Origin: Phenylobacterium sp.
GTDB taxonomy: Bacteria > Pseudomonadota > Alphaproteobacteria > Caulobacterales > Caulobacteraceae
Direction of reading: 5' to 3'
Length of the DNA: 64,000 nucleotides
Assembly (NCBI RefSeq): GCF_022402485.1
Contig: NZ_JAKRSA010000010.1
Location: 58,457 to 122,456 of the forward strand
Position 1 is the stretch's first letter. Every line of letters starts with the position of its first letter. The position numbers were made by a program, and so were the translations under genes. This document shows positions 18,040-26,808 of the stretch, in pieces. The notes below the pieces were generated by a model. It was not told the origin of the DNA. It ran no database searches and saw only the letters and a list, made by a program, of their open reading frames with translations.

Positions 18040-19146
18040 TTGCGCCTGCGTTCGGTCGGCGTCCTCGGCGGCGCCCTCCTCCTAACGGCCTGCGCCACCG
18101 GGCGTGGACCAGAAGAGGCTCCATCGCCCGCGCCAAAGGGCCCAAAACCGCCGGCTGCCGCCCCAGCCCCTGGGCCGGCCACGCCGCCAGCACGCCCTAT
18201 GGCGTTCAGCAGCCTGCGGGGCTGGGACCAGGCCGATCATGCTCAGGCCTTTGCCGCCTACCGCGCCACCTGCCGTGTGGCCCGCGCGCCCGCCGAGGCC
18301 GAAATCTGCCGTCGCGCGCGGGCGCAGCCGCGCCTGGAAGCTGAAGCGGCCCGCCAGTTCTTTGAAACCCAGTTCCGCCTTGAGCCTGTCCCCGGCGAAG
18401 GCGTGCTGACCGCCTATTATGCGCCGGAGTATTCCGCCCGCCATGAGCCGGACGCGGAATACAGCGCCCCGGTAAGGCCCAAGCCCGCCAATCACGCCGC
18501 GTTGTCTGGCCGGGCCGATCGGGCGGCGATCGAGGCGATCCCGCCCACCGAGGTCCTGGCCTGGATGCGGCCGGAGGAGCTGTTCTTTCTGCAGATCCAG
18601 GGGTCGGGCGTCCTGACCTATCCTGATGGCGAACGGGTCAAGGTCATGTTCGCCGCCCATAACGACATGCCCTTTTCGGGCATCGCCAACCCCATGCGTC
18701 AGCGGGGCCTTCTGGCGGCCAACAATACCTCTGGGGAGTCCATCCGCGCCTGGTTGGCCGCGCACCGGGGCCCTGAGGCCGACGAGATCATGCGCCTGAA
18801 CCGTCGCTATGTGTGGTTCCGTCTGGAGGCTGATGACGGCCTGCACCCCCTGGGGGCCGCCGGCATTCCCCTGCCGCCCGACCACGCCATCGCTGTGGAC
18901 CTGTCGGTGCATCGGGTGGGTGAGCTGTTCTGGATCGATGCTGAGGCTCCGATCCTGACCGGCGCCTTTCCCACCTATCGCCGCCTGACGGTCGCCCTCG
19001 ATACGGGGGGTGCCATCAAGGGCCAGGTCCGGGCCGATCTCTATCTGGGCTCAGGTCCAGAGGCGGGGGTGGAAGCCGGACGGGTCAGGCATACCCTGCG
19101 CATGATCCGCCTTGCGCCTCGGATAGGCCCTGATCCCACCCCATGA
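18040..19146 (+). CDS. mltA: Membrane-bound lytic murein transglycosylase A
   Basis: MltA cleaves peptidoglycan glycan strands to 1,6-anhydromuropeptides. The 368-residue product opens with a lipoprotein signal, including GGALLLTAC with the lipobox cysteine. A Pro/Ala-rich spacer follows, then the MltA beta-barrel domain (ELFFLQIQGSGVL). The C-terminal 3D domain contains LDTGGAIKG and RADLYLGSG with the catalytic aspartates. I chose a TTG start 4 nt after the Tim44-like stop codon, because it places the signal peptide at the N-terminus; earlier in-frame starts lie inside the upstream gene. It overlaps the Smr gene by 4 nt. Confidence 0.92.
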   Translation: MRLRSVGVLGGALLLTACATGRGPEEAPSPAPKGPKPPAAAPAPGPATPPARPMAFSSLRGWDQADHAQAFAAYRATCRVARAPAEAEICRRARAQPRLEAEAARQFFETQFRLEPVPGEGVLTAYYAPEYSARHEPDAEYSAPVRPKPANHAALSGRADRAAIEAIPPTEVLAWMRPEELFFLQIQGSGVLTYPDGERVKVMFAAHNDMPFSGIANPMRQRGLLAANNTSGESIRAWLAAHRGPEADEIMRLNRRYVWFRLEADDGLHPLGAAGIPLPPDHAIAVDLSVHRVGELFWIDAEAPILTGAFPTYRRLTVALDTGGAIKGQVRADLYLGSGPEAGVEAGRVRHTLRMIRLAPRIGPDPTP

Positions 19147-19721
19147 AACGCCCGCTTCGGCCTGAGGAGCATCGGCTCTGGTCGGTCGTGGCCGCCACCC
19201 TCCACCCCCTGCCCGGGCGGCACACTGCAGTGGCACCCCCTGAGGGAGAGACCGCCGCCCCTGTCGCCCCGCCGCCTGCGAAGGCGCCGGGCCTGAAGCC
19301 CCCGCCGGGCAAGATGCCCCCCAAGACCAAGGCGCCGGGACCCGCCCCCGCGGCCCCCCCGCGCCCTGCGGCGTCCTGGCCCGGCCCGGACCTGATCGAG
19401 CCCAACCGCCATCACCGCATTGTGCGCGAGCGCGACCCCATTGCCGCCCGCCTGGATCTGCACGGCCTGACCTATGACGCGGCCCGGGCGACCCTGGATG
19501 CCTTCCTGCTTCGGGCCTGGGATGAAGGCCATCGCGCGGTCCTGGTGATCACCGGCAAGGGGTCCCGGGGAACCGGCGACGGGGCACTTCGCCGGGCGAC
19601 GCCGGAATGGCTGGCGGCGGCGCATCTGCGGTCGATCGTGGCCGGAGTTTCCGAGGCTCACCGTCGCCACGGGGGCGGCGGGGCGCTCTATGTGGCCCTG
19701 AAGCGTAAGCCCCGAGGATAG
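19143..19721 (+). CDS. Smr/MutS2-type endonuclease domain protein
   Basis: The protein has 192 residues. The N-terminal half is Pro/Ala/Lys-rich and probably disordered. The C-terminal half is an Smr domain with LDLHGLTYDAAR (about 100-111), VLVITGKGSRG, and the segment ending GGGGALYVALKRK. Smr domains nick DNA or cleave RNA, and recent work links them to ribosome rescue, but the role of this stand-alone type is not settled. It is coupled to mltA by a 4 nt overlap. Confidence 0.9.
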   Translation: MKRPLRPEEHRLWSVVAATLHPLPGRHTAVAPPEGETAAPVAPPPAKAPGLKPPPGKMPPKTKAPGPAPAAPPRPAASWPGPDLIEPNRHHRIVRERDPIAARLDLHGLTYDAARATLDAFLLRAWDEGHRAVLVITGKGSRGTGDGALRRATPEWLAAAHLRSIVAGVSEAHRRHGGGGALYVALKRKPRG

Positions 19722-19808
19722 ACCCCGCCAGGATCGATCCACCCTAAGTGGCCCTGTTCAAGACTTGGCGGACAGGCTTTAGTCGTACAAAACCTTGAGA
19801 GGCCCCCC

Positions 19809-20129
19809 ATGAAGCCCATCGTCATCGATATCCCCCACAGCCTCGGCGCCACCGAAGCCCGACAGCGGCTGGAGCAGGGGTTCGACAAGATGCTGGGTCA
19901 GATGGGGGAGAACGCCAAGATTTCCCGGGAATGGGTCGGCGACAGAATGACCTTCTCGGCCGTGGCCATGGGTCAGACCATCAGTGGGCATCTGGAGGTC
20001 GCCGCCGAGGCGGTGCGTCTGGAGATCAATCTGCCCAACGTCCTGGCCATGCTGGCGGGGCAGATCAAGGGCCGGGTCCAGAAGCAGGGCCAACTACTGC
20101 TCGGCGACCGGACCAAGCCCAACCCCTAG
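19809..20129 (+). CDS. Polyhydroxyalkanoic acid system family protein
   Basis: The protein is a 106-residue basic cytoplasmic protein that I recognise as the PHA-granule region family (PF09650). It shows VIDIPHSLGATEARQRLEQG, a central beta-sheet stretch DRMTFSAVAMGQTISGHLEV, and an amphipathic helix MLAGQIKGRVQKQGQLLL. The family is found near polyester granule genes in some bacteria and alone in others. Its molecular role is unclear, and no phaC or phasin gene is seen here. GAGAGG precedes the ATG. Confidence 0.85.
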   Translation: MKPIVIDIPHSLGATEARQRLEQGFDKMLGQMGENAKISREWVGDRMTFSAVAMGQTISGHLEVAAEAVRLEINLPNVLAMLAGQIKGRVQKQGQLLLGDRTKPNP

Positions 20130-20162
20130 ATGCTCGTCTGCCGAGGGGTGAGCCGCCGACCC

Positions 20163-20489
20163 TCAGGCTGGCTTGCGGCGGGCCTTCTCGTCATGGCCCG
20201 AGACCCCTTCGCGGGCCTCCAGCTTGGCCGCCACCGCGTCAAGGGAAACCTCGCTCGCTGCCAGCAGCACCAGCCAGTGATAGAGCAGGTCGGCGCTTTC
20301 AGCGGCCAGGGCGTCGGTGTTCCCGTGGACCGCGGCGATCACCGTTTCCACCGCCTCCTCCCCCAGCTTCTTGGCCGCCAGGTCCGGGTCATGGAGCAGC
20401 CGGGCGGTATAGGAGGTTGCGGGATCGCCGCCCTTTCGCCCTTCGATCACCGTGGCGAGCCGCTGCAGCACCTCTGCCAGCCGGCTCAT
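20163..20489 (-). CDS. hisE: Phosphoribosyl-ATP diphosphatase HisE
   Basis: HisE hydrolyses phosphoribosyl-ATP to phosphoribosyl-AMP in histidine synthesis. The 108-residue protein shows [19 protein letters not shown] and the second acidic helix [14 protein letters not shown], the MazG-like metal-binding pattern. It is the stand-alone form, not fused to HisI. It overlaps hisF by 4 nt and is the last gene of the local his operon. Confidence 0.95.
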   Translation of the reverse strand: MSRLAEVLQRLATVIEGRKGGDPATSYTARLLHDPDLAAKKLGEEAVETVIAAVHGNTDALAAESADLLYHWLVLLAASEVSLDAVAAKLEAREGVSGHDEKARRKPA

Positions 20490-21286
20490 GAGAAGGCCTC
20501 CGCGGCGTCCCGGCGCATTTCCGCCCCGGTGAGACGGGCGGGCAGGCCGGCGGCGACCATGGCCTGCTTGACCTCGCCGATGGACACCTCGCCGAAGTGG
20601 AAGATGGAGGCGGCCAACACGGCGTCGGCACCCCCTTGTGTGGCGGCTTCGACCATGTGGGCGGCTGAGCCTGCACCCCCTGAGGCGATCACCGGCACGC
20701 TGACCGACCCTGTGATGGCGCGTAGCAACTCGATGTCATAGCCGGTCTTGGCACCGTCCCGGTCCATGGAGGTCAGCAGGATCTCGCCGGCACCCTTTTC
20801 CACGGCCAGGCGGGCATAGTCGACCACGTCCAGGCCGGTGTCCTTGCGCCCCCCATAGATGAACACCCGCCAGGCCGCATCCTCGGCCCGCTTGGCGTCG
20901 ATGGCGCAGACCACGGCCTGGGAGCCAAAGGCGTCGGCGCAGGCGCTGATCAGATCGGGATTTTCCACAGCGGCCGTGTTGACGCTGATCTTATCGGCCC
21001 CGGCCAGCAACAGGCGCCGGGCATCCTCCACCGCCCGGATCCCACCGCCGACGCTGAGCGGCATGAAACAGACATCGGCAGTCCGGGCGATCACATCGAG
21101 GATGGCGCCACGGCCCTCATGGCTGGCGGTGATGTCCAGGAACATCAGCTCGTCAGCGCCGGCGGCGTCATAGGCACTGGCCTGTTCCACCGGATCGCCG
21201 GCGTCACGCAGGGACAGGAACTGCACGCCCTTGACCACGCGGCCGTCCTTGACGTCCAGGCAGGGGATGACGCGCAGGTTCAGCAT
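20486..21286 (-). CDS. hisF: Imidazole glycerol phosphate synthase cyclase subunit HisF
   Basis: HisF uses ammonia from HisH to turn PRFAR into imidazole glycerol phosphate and AICAR. The 266-residue (beta/alpha)8 protein has catalytic Asp11 in [16 protein letters not shown], the second catalytic aspartate in VVCAIDAKR, and phosphate-binding SVGGGIR and ASGGAG loops. An insertion with [18 protein letters not shown] is typical. It overlaps hisE by 4 nt and hisA by 1 nt. Confidence 0.96.
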   Translation of the reverse strand: MLNLRVIPCLDVKDGRVVKGVQFLSLRDAGDPVEQASAYDAAGADELMFLDITASHEGRGAILDVIARTADVCFMPLSVGGGIRAVEDARRLLLAGADKISVNTAAVENPDLISACADAFGSQAVVCAIDAKRAEDAAWRVFIYGGRKDTGLDVVDYARLAVEKGAGEILLTSMDRDGAKTGYDIELLRAITGSVSVPVIASGGAGSAAHMVEAATQGGADAVLAASIFHFGEVSIGEVKQAMVAAGLPARLTGAEMRRDAAEAFS

Positions 21287-22017
21287 CAGGCCGCGGCCTT
21301 GATGGCTTCGGCGGCCTTGATGGCCCCGGTATAGAGCGCCCGGCCCAGGACCGCGCCGGCGATGGGCCGGCCCTTACGGGCGCGAAGCCGGTGGATGTCT
21401 TCCACGCTGGCCAGACCGCCGGCGGCGATGACAGGGATGTCCACGGCATCGGCCATGGCCCCGAACACGTCCACATTGAAGCCGGTCAGGGCGCCGTCGC
21501 GGTCGATGTCGGTAATGATCAGGGCGCTGACGCCGGCGTCTTCGAAGCGCTTGGCCACAGTGACGGCGTCGAGATCAGAGTCTTCAGTCCAGCCCTGGAC
21601 TGCCACCTTGCCGCCCCGCACATCGACGCTGACAGCAATCTGCTCAGGCCAAAGGCGGGCGGCCTCTACCACCACCTGCGGCTCACGCACCGCCAGGGTT
21701 CCGAGAATCACCCGGCTGACCCCGGCTTCAATCCAGCCCTCGATGTCGGCCAGGCTGCGGATGCCGCCTCCCAGCTGGACGGGGACGGAGACAGATTCCA
21801 GAATGGCACGGACCGCATCGGCATTGACCGCCTGGCCCTGCACGGCCCCGTTCAGGTCCACCACATGGATCCATGGGAAACCGGCATTGGCCCACTGTTG
21901 GGCCTGGTCGGCCGGCGAGGTGTTGAACACGGTGGCTGTGTCGAGGACGCCGTGCAGCACGCGCACGCACTGGCCGTCCTTGAGGTCGATGGCCGGGTAG
22001 AGGATCAAGGTCGCCAC
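21286..22017 (-). CDS. hisA: ProFAR isomerase HisA
   Basis: HisA isomerises the ProFAR aminoaldose to the PRFAR aminoketose. The 243-residue (beta/alpha)8 protein starts [17 protein letters not shown], with the catalytic aspartate of the first strand. QLGGGIRSL and [12 protein letters not shown] are the phosphate-binding loops, and [14 protein letters not shown] carries the second catalytic aspartate. It overlaps hisH by 13 nt and hisF by 1 nt. Confidence 0.96.
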   Translation of the reverse strand: MATLILYPAIDLKDGQCVRVLHGVLDTATVFNTSPADQAQQWANAGFPWIHVVDLNGAVQGQAVNADAVRAILESVSVPVQLGGGIRSLADIEGWIEAGVSRVILGTLAVREPQVVVEAARLWPEQIAVSVDVRGGKVAVQGWTEDSDLDAVTVAKRFEDAGVSALIITDIDRDGALTGFNVDVFGAMADAVDIPVIAAGGLASVEDIHRLRARKGRPIAGAVLGRALYTGAIKAAEAIKAAA

Positions 22018-22649
22018 TCCAGAAAGCGCGCGAGAAGTGAAAGCCCGGCAGACTGCGATTTCTCCGGGTGGAATTGAACCCCCGCCAGATTGCCCCTCAG
22101 CACGGCGGCAGGGAAACGCCCCCCGTGGTCGGTGAAGGCAGCCACATCGGCCGGATCGGCCGGGTGGAAGGCGAAGGAGTGGGTGAAGTACATGGCGGCG
22201 TCGGGCACGAGGCCCAGGGCCGTTCCTGATGGGCTGATGTCATCCAGGCTGTTCCAGCCCATGTGCGGCACCTTGCACGTCGGGCTGGCCGGCGTCAGAC
22301 GGCGAACCTCACCGGGAATCCAGTCGAGCCCTGGGGTCTCGCCGAACTCCAGGCCGCGACTGGCCAAGAGCTGCATGCCGACGCAGACGCCCAGGAAGGG
22401 CACGCCGCGCCCCTGCACGGCCGCCGTGATCGCTTCTACCAGGCCGGCCCGGCCCATCAGGGCGGCGCGGCAGGCGGCGAACGCCCCGACGCCGGGCAGC
22501 ACCACGCGGTCGGCGGCCGCCACGGTTTCCGGGTCGGCGGTGACACAGATCTTCGCACCCCCGGGCGCGGTGCTGGCGGCCCTTTCCAGGGCGTTCTGCG
22601 CCGAACGGAGATTGCCCGACCCATAGTCGATCAGGGCGACGGTCTGCAT
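22005..22649 (-). CDS. hisH: Imidazole glycerol phosphate synthase glutaminase subunit HisH
   Basis: HisH hydrolyses glutamine and channels ammonia to HisF. The 214-residue class I glutamine amidotransferase has LIDYGSGNLRS at the start and the nucleophilic cysteine in LGVCVGMQLL. The catalytic His/Glu pair lies in GVQFHPEKSQSAG. It is located between hisB and hisA, and its stop overlaps the hisA start by 13 nt. Confidence 0.96.
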   Translation of the reverse strand: MQTVALIDYGSGNLRSAQNALERAASTAPGGAKICVTADPETVAAADRVVLPGVGAFAACRAALMGRAGLVEAITAAVQGRGVPFLGVCVGMQLLASRGLEFGETPGLDWIPGEVRRLTPASPTCKVPHMGWNSLDDISPSGTALGLVPDAAMYFTHSFAFHPADPADVAAFTDHGGRFPAAVLRGNLAGVQFHPEKSQSAGLSLLARFLEWRP

Positions 22650-22679
22650 AGTGGTTCCTTACGACCCCGGGGACGCGCC

Positions 22680-23270
22680 CTAGAGCACGCCCTTGGTGGA
22701 GGGGGCCTGGCCGCCCGTCTTGGGGTCGATCTCAATGGCCTGGCGCAGGGCCCGGGCCAGGGCCTTGAACCCGCTCTCGGCGATATGGTGACTGTTCTCG
22801 CCGTACAGGGTCTCCAGATGCACGCAGGCGCCGCAGTTCATGGCGAAGGCGTGGTGGAACTCCTTGAACAGCTCGGTGTCCATTTCGCCGATCTTCGGGG
22901 TCCGGAAGGCCACCTTCCAGATCAGATAGGGCCGGTTGGACAGGTCGATGGCGCAGCGGGTCAGGGTCTCGTCCATGGGGATATAGGCGTGACCGAACCG
23001 GCGGATTCCCTTGAACCCGTCCAGGGCCTTGTGAATGGCCTGGCCAAGCACGATCCCGGTGTCCTCCACCGTGTGGTGGAAGTCGATGTGCAGGTCGCCC
23101 TTGGTGCGGACCTTCAGGTCGATGCCCCCGTGGCGGGCAAAGGCGTCCAGCATGTGGTCGAAGAAGCCGACGCCGGTCTCGACATCAGACACGCCGGTCC
23201 CGTCCAGATCGACGCTGACGCTGATCTGGGTTTCCTTGGTGTTGCGGACGACCTCGGCTGTGCGCGCCAT
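22680..23270 (-). CDS. hisB: Imidazoleglycerol-phosphate dehydratase HisB (monofunctional)
   Basis: HisB dehydrates imidazole glycerol phosphate to imidazole acetol phosphate. The 196-residue single-domain form has the metal-binding repeats [28 protein letters not shown], and [11 protein letters not shown] near the C-terminus. It lacks the histidinol-phosphatase domain found in E. coli HisB. It lies 5 nt downstream of the PfkB kinase gene and 30 nt upstream of hisH. Confidence 0.96.
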   Translation of the reverse strand: MARTAEVVRNTKETQISVSVDLDGTGVSDVETGVGFFDHMLDAFARHGGIDLKVRTKGDLHIDFHHTVEDTGIVLGQAIHKALDGFKGIRRFGHAYIPMDETLTRCAIDLSNRPYLIWKVAFRTPKIGEMDTELFKEFHHAFAMNCGACVHLETLYGENSHHIAESGFKALARALRQAIEIDPKTGGQAPSTKGVL

Positions 23271-23275
23271 GGGGT

Positions 23276-24265
23276 TTAAAGTCCTCTCGAAGCGGCCAGG
23301 TCCTTGAGGGAGACCTGCGGCCGCGGGCCGTAATGGGAGATCACTTCAGCCGCCGCCAGGGCGCCCAGTTCGCCGCAGACCGGCAGGGACCGCTCATGGG
23401 CCAGGCCAAACAGGAAGCCGGCGGCGTACTGGTCGCCGGCCCCGGTGGTGTCCACTACCTTGTCGACCGCCGCGGCCCAGATCTCGTGCCGGGCCTTGCC
23501 GGCGGCTACCACCGAACCCTGGGCCCCACGGGTCACCGCGGCCAAGGGAATGCGAGCCGCCAGGGCGTCGACGGCGGCGTAGAAGTCTGTCGTCTCAAAC
23601 AGGGCGCAGATCTCGGCCTCATTGGCGAACACGATATCCACCTGGGTCTCGATAAACCCCATCAGGGCCTCCCGGTGGCGCTCGACCACAAAGGCGTCGG
23701 ACAGGGTGAGTGCGATCTTGCGGCCATTGGCCCGGGCCAGGCCTGCAGCCTTGGCGAAGGCGCGACGGGCCTCGGAGGGATCAAACAGATAGCCCTCCAG
23801 ATAGACGATCTTCGAGGCTTCGACGATGGCGGGGTCCACATCGTCGGCGGTCAGCTCGGTGGACGCGCCCAGATAGGTGCACATGGTGCGCTGACCATCA
23901 GGGGTCACATTGATCAGGCAACGGGCGGTCGCCGGGCCGGCGGCCAGGGGTGCCACATCGAAGCGCACCCCCTGGGCGCGCATGTCGTGGGCGAAGACCT
24001 CGCCCAGCTGGTCCTTGGCCACCTTGCCCAGATAGGCCGCCTTGCCGCCGAAGCTGGCCACCCCGGCCACCGTGTTGCCCGCCGATCCGCCGGAGGTTTC
24101 CACCCCTGGCGCCATGCGGCTGTAGAGGTCGACGCCCTGGGCCTCGTCGATCAGCATCATCGCCCCCTTGGAGAGGCCCTCGGAAACCAGAAAGGCCTCA
24201 GGCGCCGGGGCGATCACGTCGACGATGGCGTTGCCAATGGCGGCGACGTCGTAAAGCTGTGTCAT
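23276..24265 (-). CDS. PfkB-family kinase, probably adenosine kinase
   Basis: The protein is a 329-residue ribokinase-fold sugar/nucleoside kinase. [12 protein letters not shown] lies at the N-terminus, [22 protein letters not shown] forms the substrate region, and [17 protein letters not shown] is the PfkB signature with the catalytic aspartate. Overall it resembles bacterial adenosine kinases, but the substrate is inferred. The ATG was chosen because homologues begin at this point; the frame stays open another 48 codons upstream. It heads the kinase-hisBHAFE cluster, which could couple AMP/adenosine metabolism to histidine synthesis (speculative). Confidence 0.88.
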   Translation of the reverse strand: MTQLYDVAAIGNAIVDVIAPAPEAFLVSEGLSKGAMMLIDEAQGVDLYSRMAPGVETSGGSAGNTVAGVASFGGKAAYLGKVAKDQLGEVFAHDMRAQGVRFDVAPLAAGPATARCLINVTPDGQRTMCTYLGASTELTADDVDPAIVEASKIVYLEGYLFDPSEARRAFAKAAGLARANGRKIALTLSDAFVVERHREALMGFIETQVDIVFANEAEICALFETTDFYAAVDALAARIPLAAVTRGAQGSVVAAGKARHEIWAAAVDKVVDTTGAGDQYAAGFLFGLAHERSLPVCGELGALAAAEVISHYGPRPQVSLKDLAASRGL

Positions 24266-24436
24266 TCCGGTGGGTTTCTCTTGGGCAGGGGCGTTGATCA
24301 GGGACGGGCGCCGATTACAGGGAAAGCACAGTCGGGGCAATGTGAAGCAGCCCTGGAGGGGGCGCAAACGACCGTCTGCCTCACCTCTGGTCGGCAGGGC
24401 TTGTCCCATCGACCATCATCAGGCCAATCGAGACCC

Positions 24437-24970
24437 ATGCAGCTTTATCACTTCAGCGAGGATCCGGGCATTGCGGTCTTTGAGCCTCGCCCGGTTCGGG
24501 TTCCCTCAGAGCGGGGGCCGGGCCAGGACTGGCTGAACGGACCCCTGGTCTGGGCCATCGAGGACGCCCACCAGGCCTTGTACCTGTTTCCCCGGGACTG
24601 TCCGCGCATCCTGATCTGGCCGACGCCTTCGACCACGGCGGCCGATCACGCGGCCTGGTTTGGCGCGAGCCCGGCCAAGGCCCTGGCCTATGTGGAATGG
24701 GACTGGTGGCGGCGGCTGGGGGCGGAGCGTCTCTATCGTTACGACCTGCCGGTTGAACCCTTTGAGAGCCTTTCGGACGCGGGCATGTGGGTGGCCAGGA
24801 CGGCGGTGACCCCCTTGGCCAAGGAGCTTGTCGCCGACCTGCCCGCCGCCTTGCAGGCGCAGGGGGTAGAGTTGCGGTTCACCGAGACCCTGGCCCATCT
24901 AAGACCGGTCTGGGACACCACCCTGCACGCCAGTGGCGTTCGCCTGCGTCACGCCAGGGACTGGGGCTGA
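24437..24970 (+). CDS. DUF6886-like protein, unknown function
   Basis: The protein is a 177-residue soluble protein beginning MQLYHFSEDPGIAVFEPR, rich in tryptophan, with WPTPSTTAADHAAWFG and YVEWDWWRRLGAERLYRYDLP. The N-terminal HFSEDP pattern recalls the DUF6886 family and some ADP-ribosyltransferase-like RES folds, but I cannot confirm either. It lies convergent to nth with only 7 nt between stop codons. The start is the first ATG that gives the conserved N-terminus. Confidence 0.75.
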   Translation: MQLYHFSEDPGIAVFEPRPVRVPSERGPGQDWLNGPLVWAIEDAHQALYLFPRDCPRILIWPTPSTTAADHAAWFGASPAKALAYVEWDWWRRLGAERLYRYDLPVEPFESLSDAGMWVARTAVTPLAKELVADLPAALQAQGVELRFTETLAHLRPVWDTTLHASGVRLRHARDWG

Positions 24971-24977
24971 GGGGACC

Positions 24978-25682
24978 TTACCTGTCCAGCAGCGACCGGG
25001 AGGGGCAGAGGTCGGCGACGGGGCACTCGGCGCACTTGGGCTTGCGGGCCACGCAGACATAGCGGCCGTGCAGGATCAGCCAGTGGTGGGCGCGGACCAG
25101 ATAGGGCTGCGGGATCACCCCCATGAGCTCGGCCTCCACCTGATCGGGGGTTTTGCCGAAGGCCAGCTTCAGCCGATGGGCGACCCGGAACACATGGGTG
25201 TCCACGGCGATGGCCGGTTCCACCCGCAGTTCGTTCAGCACCACGCTGGCGGTCTTGCGTCCGACCCCGGGCAGGGCCTGGAGGGCGTCCCGATCCAGGG
25301 GCACCTGGCCCCCATGCTGCTCCACCAGGATCCTGGCCGCGGCGATGACGTTCTTGGCCTTGGTGCGAAACAGGCCAATGGACGAGATCAACGGGATCAG
25401 GCCCGCCTCCCCCAGTTCCAGCATCTTTTCCGGAGTGTCGGCCACCGCGAACAGCTTGGCGGTGGCCTTGTTTACCCCCACGTCGGTGGCCTGGGCCGAC
25501 AGGGCCACGGCGGTCACCAGGGTATAGGGGCTGTCATAGTTCAGCTCAGTGCGGGGGTCAGACTCGGCAGCCTCAAAGCGCTCGAACAGGGTGGCGATCC
25601 GGGCCTGTTCAGCCGGCGACAGGCGCCGGCGGCCTGGCTTGGCGGGGCGCTTTGCAGGGGCGGGGGCGGACGACTTGGCCAT
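24978..25682 (-). CDS. nth: Endonuclease III
   Basis: Nth is a base-excision-repair glycosylase/AP lyase acting on oxidised pyrimidines. The 234-residue protein has a Lys/Pro/Ala-rich N-terminus. The helix-hairpin-helix region LQALPGVGRKTASVVLNE holds the catalytic lysine, AVDTHVFRVAHRL the catalytic aspartate. The [4Fe-4S] ligands are arranged C-x6-C-x2-C-x5-C in CVARKPKCAECPVADLC. I chose the ATG with AAGG upstream rather than a TTG 7 codons earlier. It is divergent from the DUF2244 gene. Confidence 0.96.
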   Translation of the reverse strand: MAKSSAPAPAKRPAKPGRRRLSPAEQARIATLFERFEAAESDPRTELNYDSPYTLVTAVALSAQATDVGVNKATAKLFAVADTPEKMLELGEAGLIPLISSIGLFRTKAKNVIAAARILVEQHGGQVPLDRDALQALPGVGRKTASVVLNELRVEPAIAVDTHVFRVAHRLKLAFGKTPDQVEAELMGVIPQPYLVRAHHWLILHGRYVCVARKPKCAECPVADLCPSRSLLDR

Positions 25683-25747
25683 GGGCCTTGATGCCCTGCG
25701 CAAAGCCCCTCGCCAAGATGGCGCAGGCCGCTAATATATTCTTCGAA

Positions 25748-26221
25748 ATGGACAGCCCCTATTTCATGGACGCGGTCATCACCCCCAACCGGTCGCTCTC
25801 CCAGCGCGGCCTGGTGATCCTGATCACGGCCATCACGGTCCTCAATTGCATTTCTGCGGGCATTTTCATGTCCATGGGGGCGACCCTGGTGCCGATCTTC
25901 CTGGCTCTGGACGTGGGTGCCATCGCCCTGGCCTTCCTGGTCAGCAATCACGCCGCCAAGCAGGTGGAGCGGGTGCAGGTCACCGCCCATGAGGTCCGCG
26001 TCCTGCGCCAGACCCCCAACGCCCAGGCTTTGGTCTGGACCTCTCCCACCGCCTTCACCCGGGTGGATGTGGAGGTCGAGGACGACCGGACCGTGGGTGT
26101 TCGGGTGCGGCTGTCGGGCAAGTTTGCGCAGGTGGCCGCGGCCCTGTCGCCGCCTGAACAGGCGGAATTCGCCAAGGCCCTGGAAGACGCCATCTGGAAG
26201 GCGCGCACCGGTCGGGTCTAG
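25748..26221 (+). CDS. DUF2244 integral membrane protein
   Basis: The product is 157 residues with two adjacent transmembrane helices (about 21-42 and 46-66) and a soluble C-terminal domain of about 85 residues. The family is widespread in alphaproteobacteria and often lies near cytochrome oxidase or DNA repair genes. Its function is unknown. The start MDSPYFMDAVITPNRSLS fits the family, and the ATG lies 65 bp from the divergent nth start. Confidence 0.85.
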   Translation: MDSPYFMDAVITPNRSLSQRGLVILITAITVLNCISAGIFMSMGATLVPIFLALDVGAIALAFLVSNHAAKQVERVQVTAHEVRVLRQTPNAQALVWTSPTAFTRVDVEVEDDRTVGVRVRLSGKFAQVAAALSPPEQAEFAKALEDAIWKARTGRV

Positions 26222-26280
26222 GGCGCGGACCGGCCGGTGGGCATCGGCTGTCGGCGCCGAGCGCGCTCAGACATCAGGCT

Positions 26281-26610
26281 CTAGACCCGGATATCCAGCA
26301 GAGAGCCCGGCCGCAGGATTTTCTGCGGGGCCTCGTCGGGCATGCGGACCTGGTGGGGAATGTCCCGCACCGGCGTCGCCCGGACCTGGACTTCGGTGCC
26401 CTGAGCCGTCCGCGCCGCACCCCGGGTCGGGGCCTGGGCCAGCGTCTGGGTCGGGGCCTGGGCCTGAGTTTGGGCCTGAGTTTGGGTCGGTGCGGCCCGC
26501 CCGAGGGCGGCTTCGAAAAACGCCCGCTGCGCCGCATTGCGGACAGACCCCTGCGGTCCCGGGGGCGCTGCCGGCAGAGCGTTCGGGAAGGGCGGACGAA
26601 TCGTGCTCAC
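26281..26610 (-). CDS. Hypothetical protein with Gln/Thr/Ala-rich tract
   Basis: The protein is a 109-residue predicted soluble protein with a GTG start and no clear ribosome-binding site. Residues about 41-62 form a low-complexity tract of TQ/AQ/APT repeats, encoded by short imperfect DNA repeats including a duplicated GGGCCTGAGTTT. The C-terminal RMPDEAPQKILRPGSLLDIRV looks more constrained than the rest. I do not recognise a family. It lies convergent to the DUF2244 gene and divergent from a membrane-protein operon. Confidence 0.6.
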   Translation of the reverse strand: MSTIRPPFPNALPAAPPGPQGSVRNAAQRAFFEAALGRAAPTQTQAQTQAQAPTQTLAQAPTRGAARTAQGTEVQVRATPVRDIPHQVRMPDEAPQKILRPGSLLDIRV

Positions 26611-26745
26611 GGCGAAAACCGGGGTCTAGGGGGGGAAATCAGGCCCAGAATGGGGGTCTGGGGCTGAATTTATGGTTAACCGGATCTGAAGGCCAAGGGG
26701 CGGCACCCCGGCCTCCAATGCGCCGACCCAGACCACCAGAAAGAA

Positions 26746-26793
26746 CTTTGCTTGACAAAGCCAATCGGCTCCCAATAACTTTGCATCACAAAG
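26746..26793 (+). promoter_or_regulatory. Promoter flanked by two matching palindromic operators
   Basis: Two palindromes of the form CTTTG-N5-CAAAG lie at 26746-26760 and 26779-26793, exactly 33 bp apart, about three helical turns. A perfect -35-like TTGACA (26752-26757) sits in the first. A plausible -10 (TAACTT at 26776-26781) touches the second, with an 18 bp spacer. The operon downstream ends with a winged-helix regulator gene, so autoregulation is likely. Confidence 0.7.
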
Positions 26794-26808
26794 CAACGGG
26801 AGACACCC

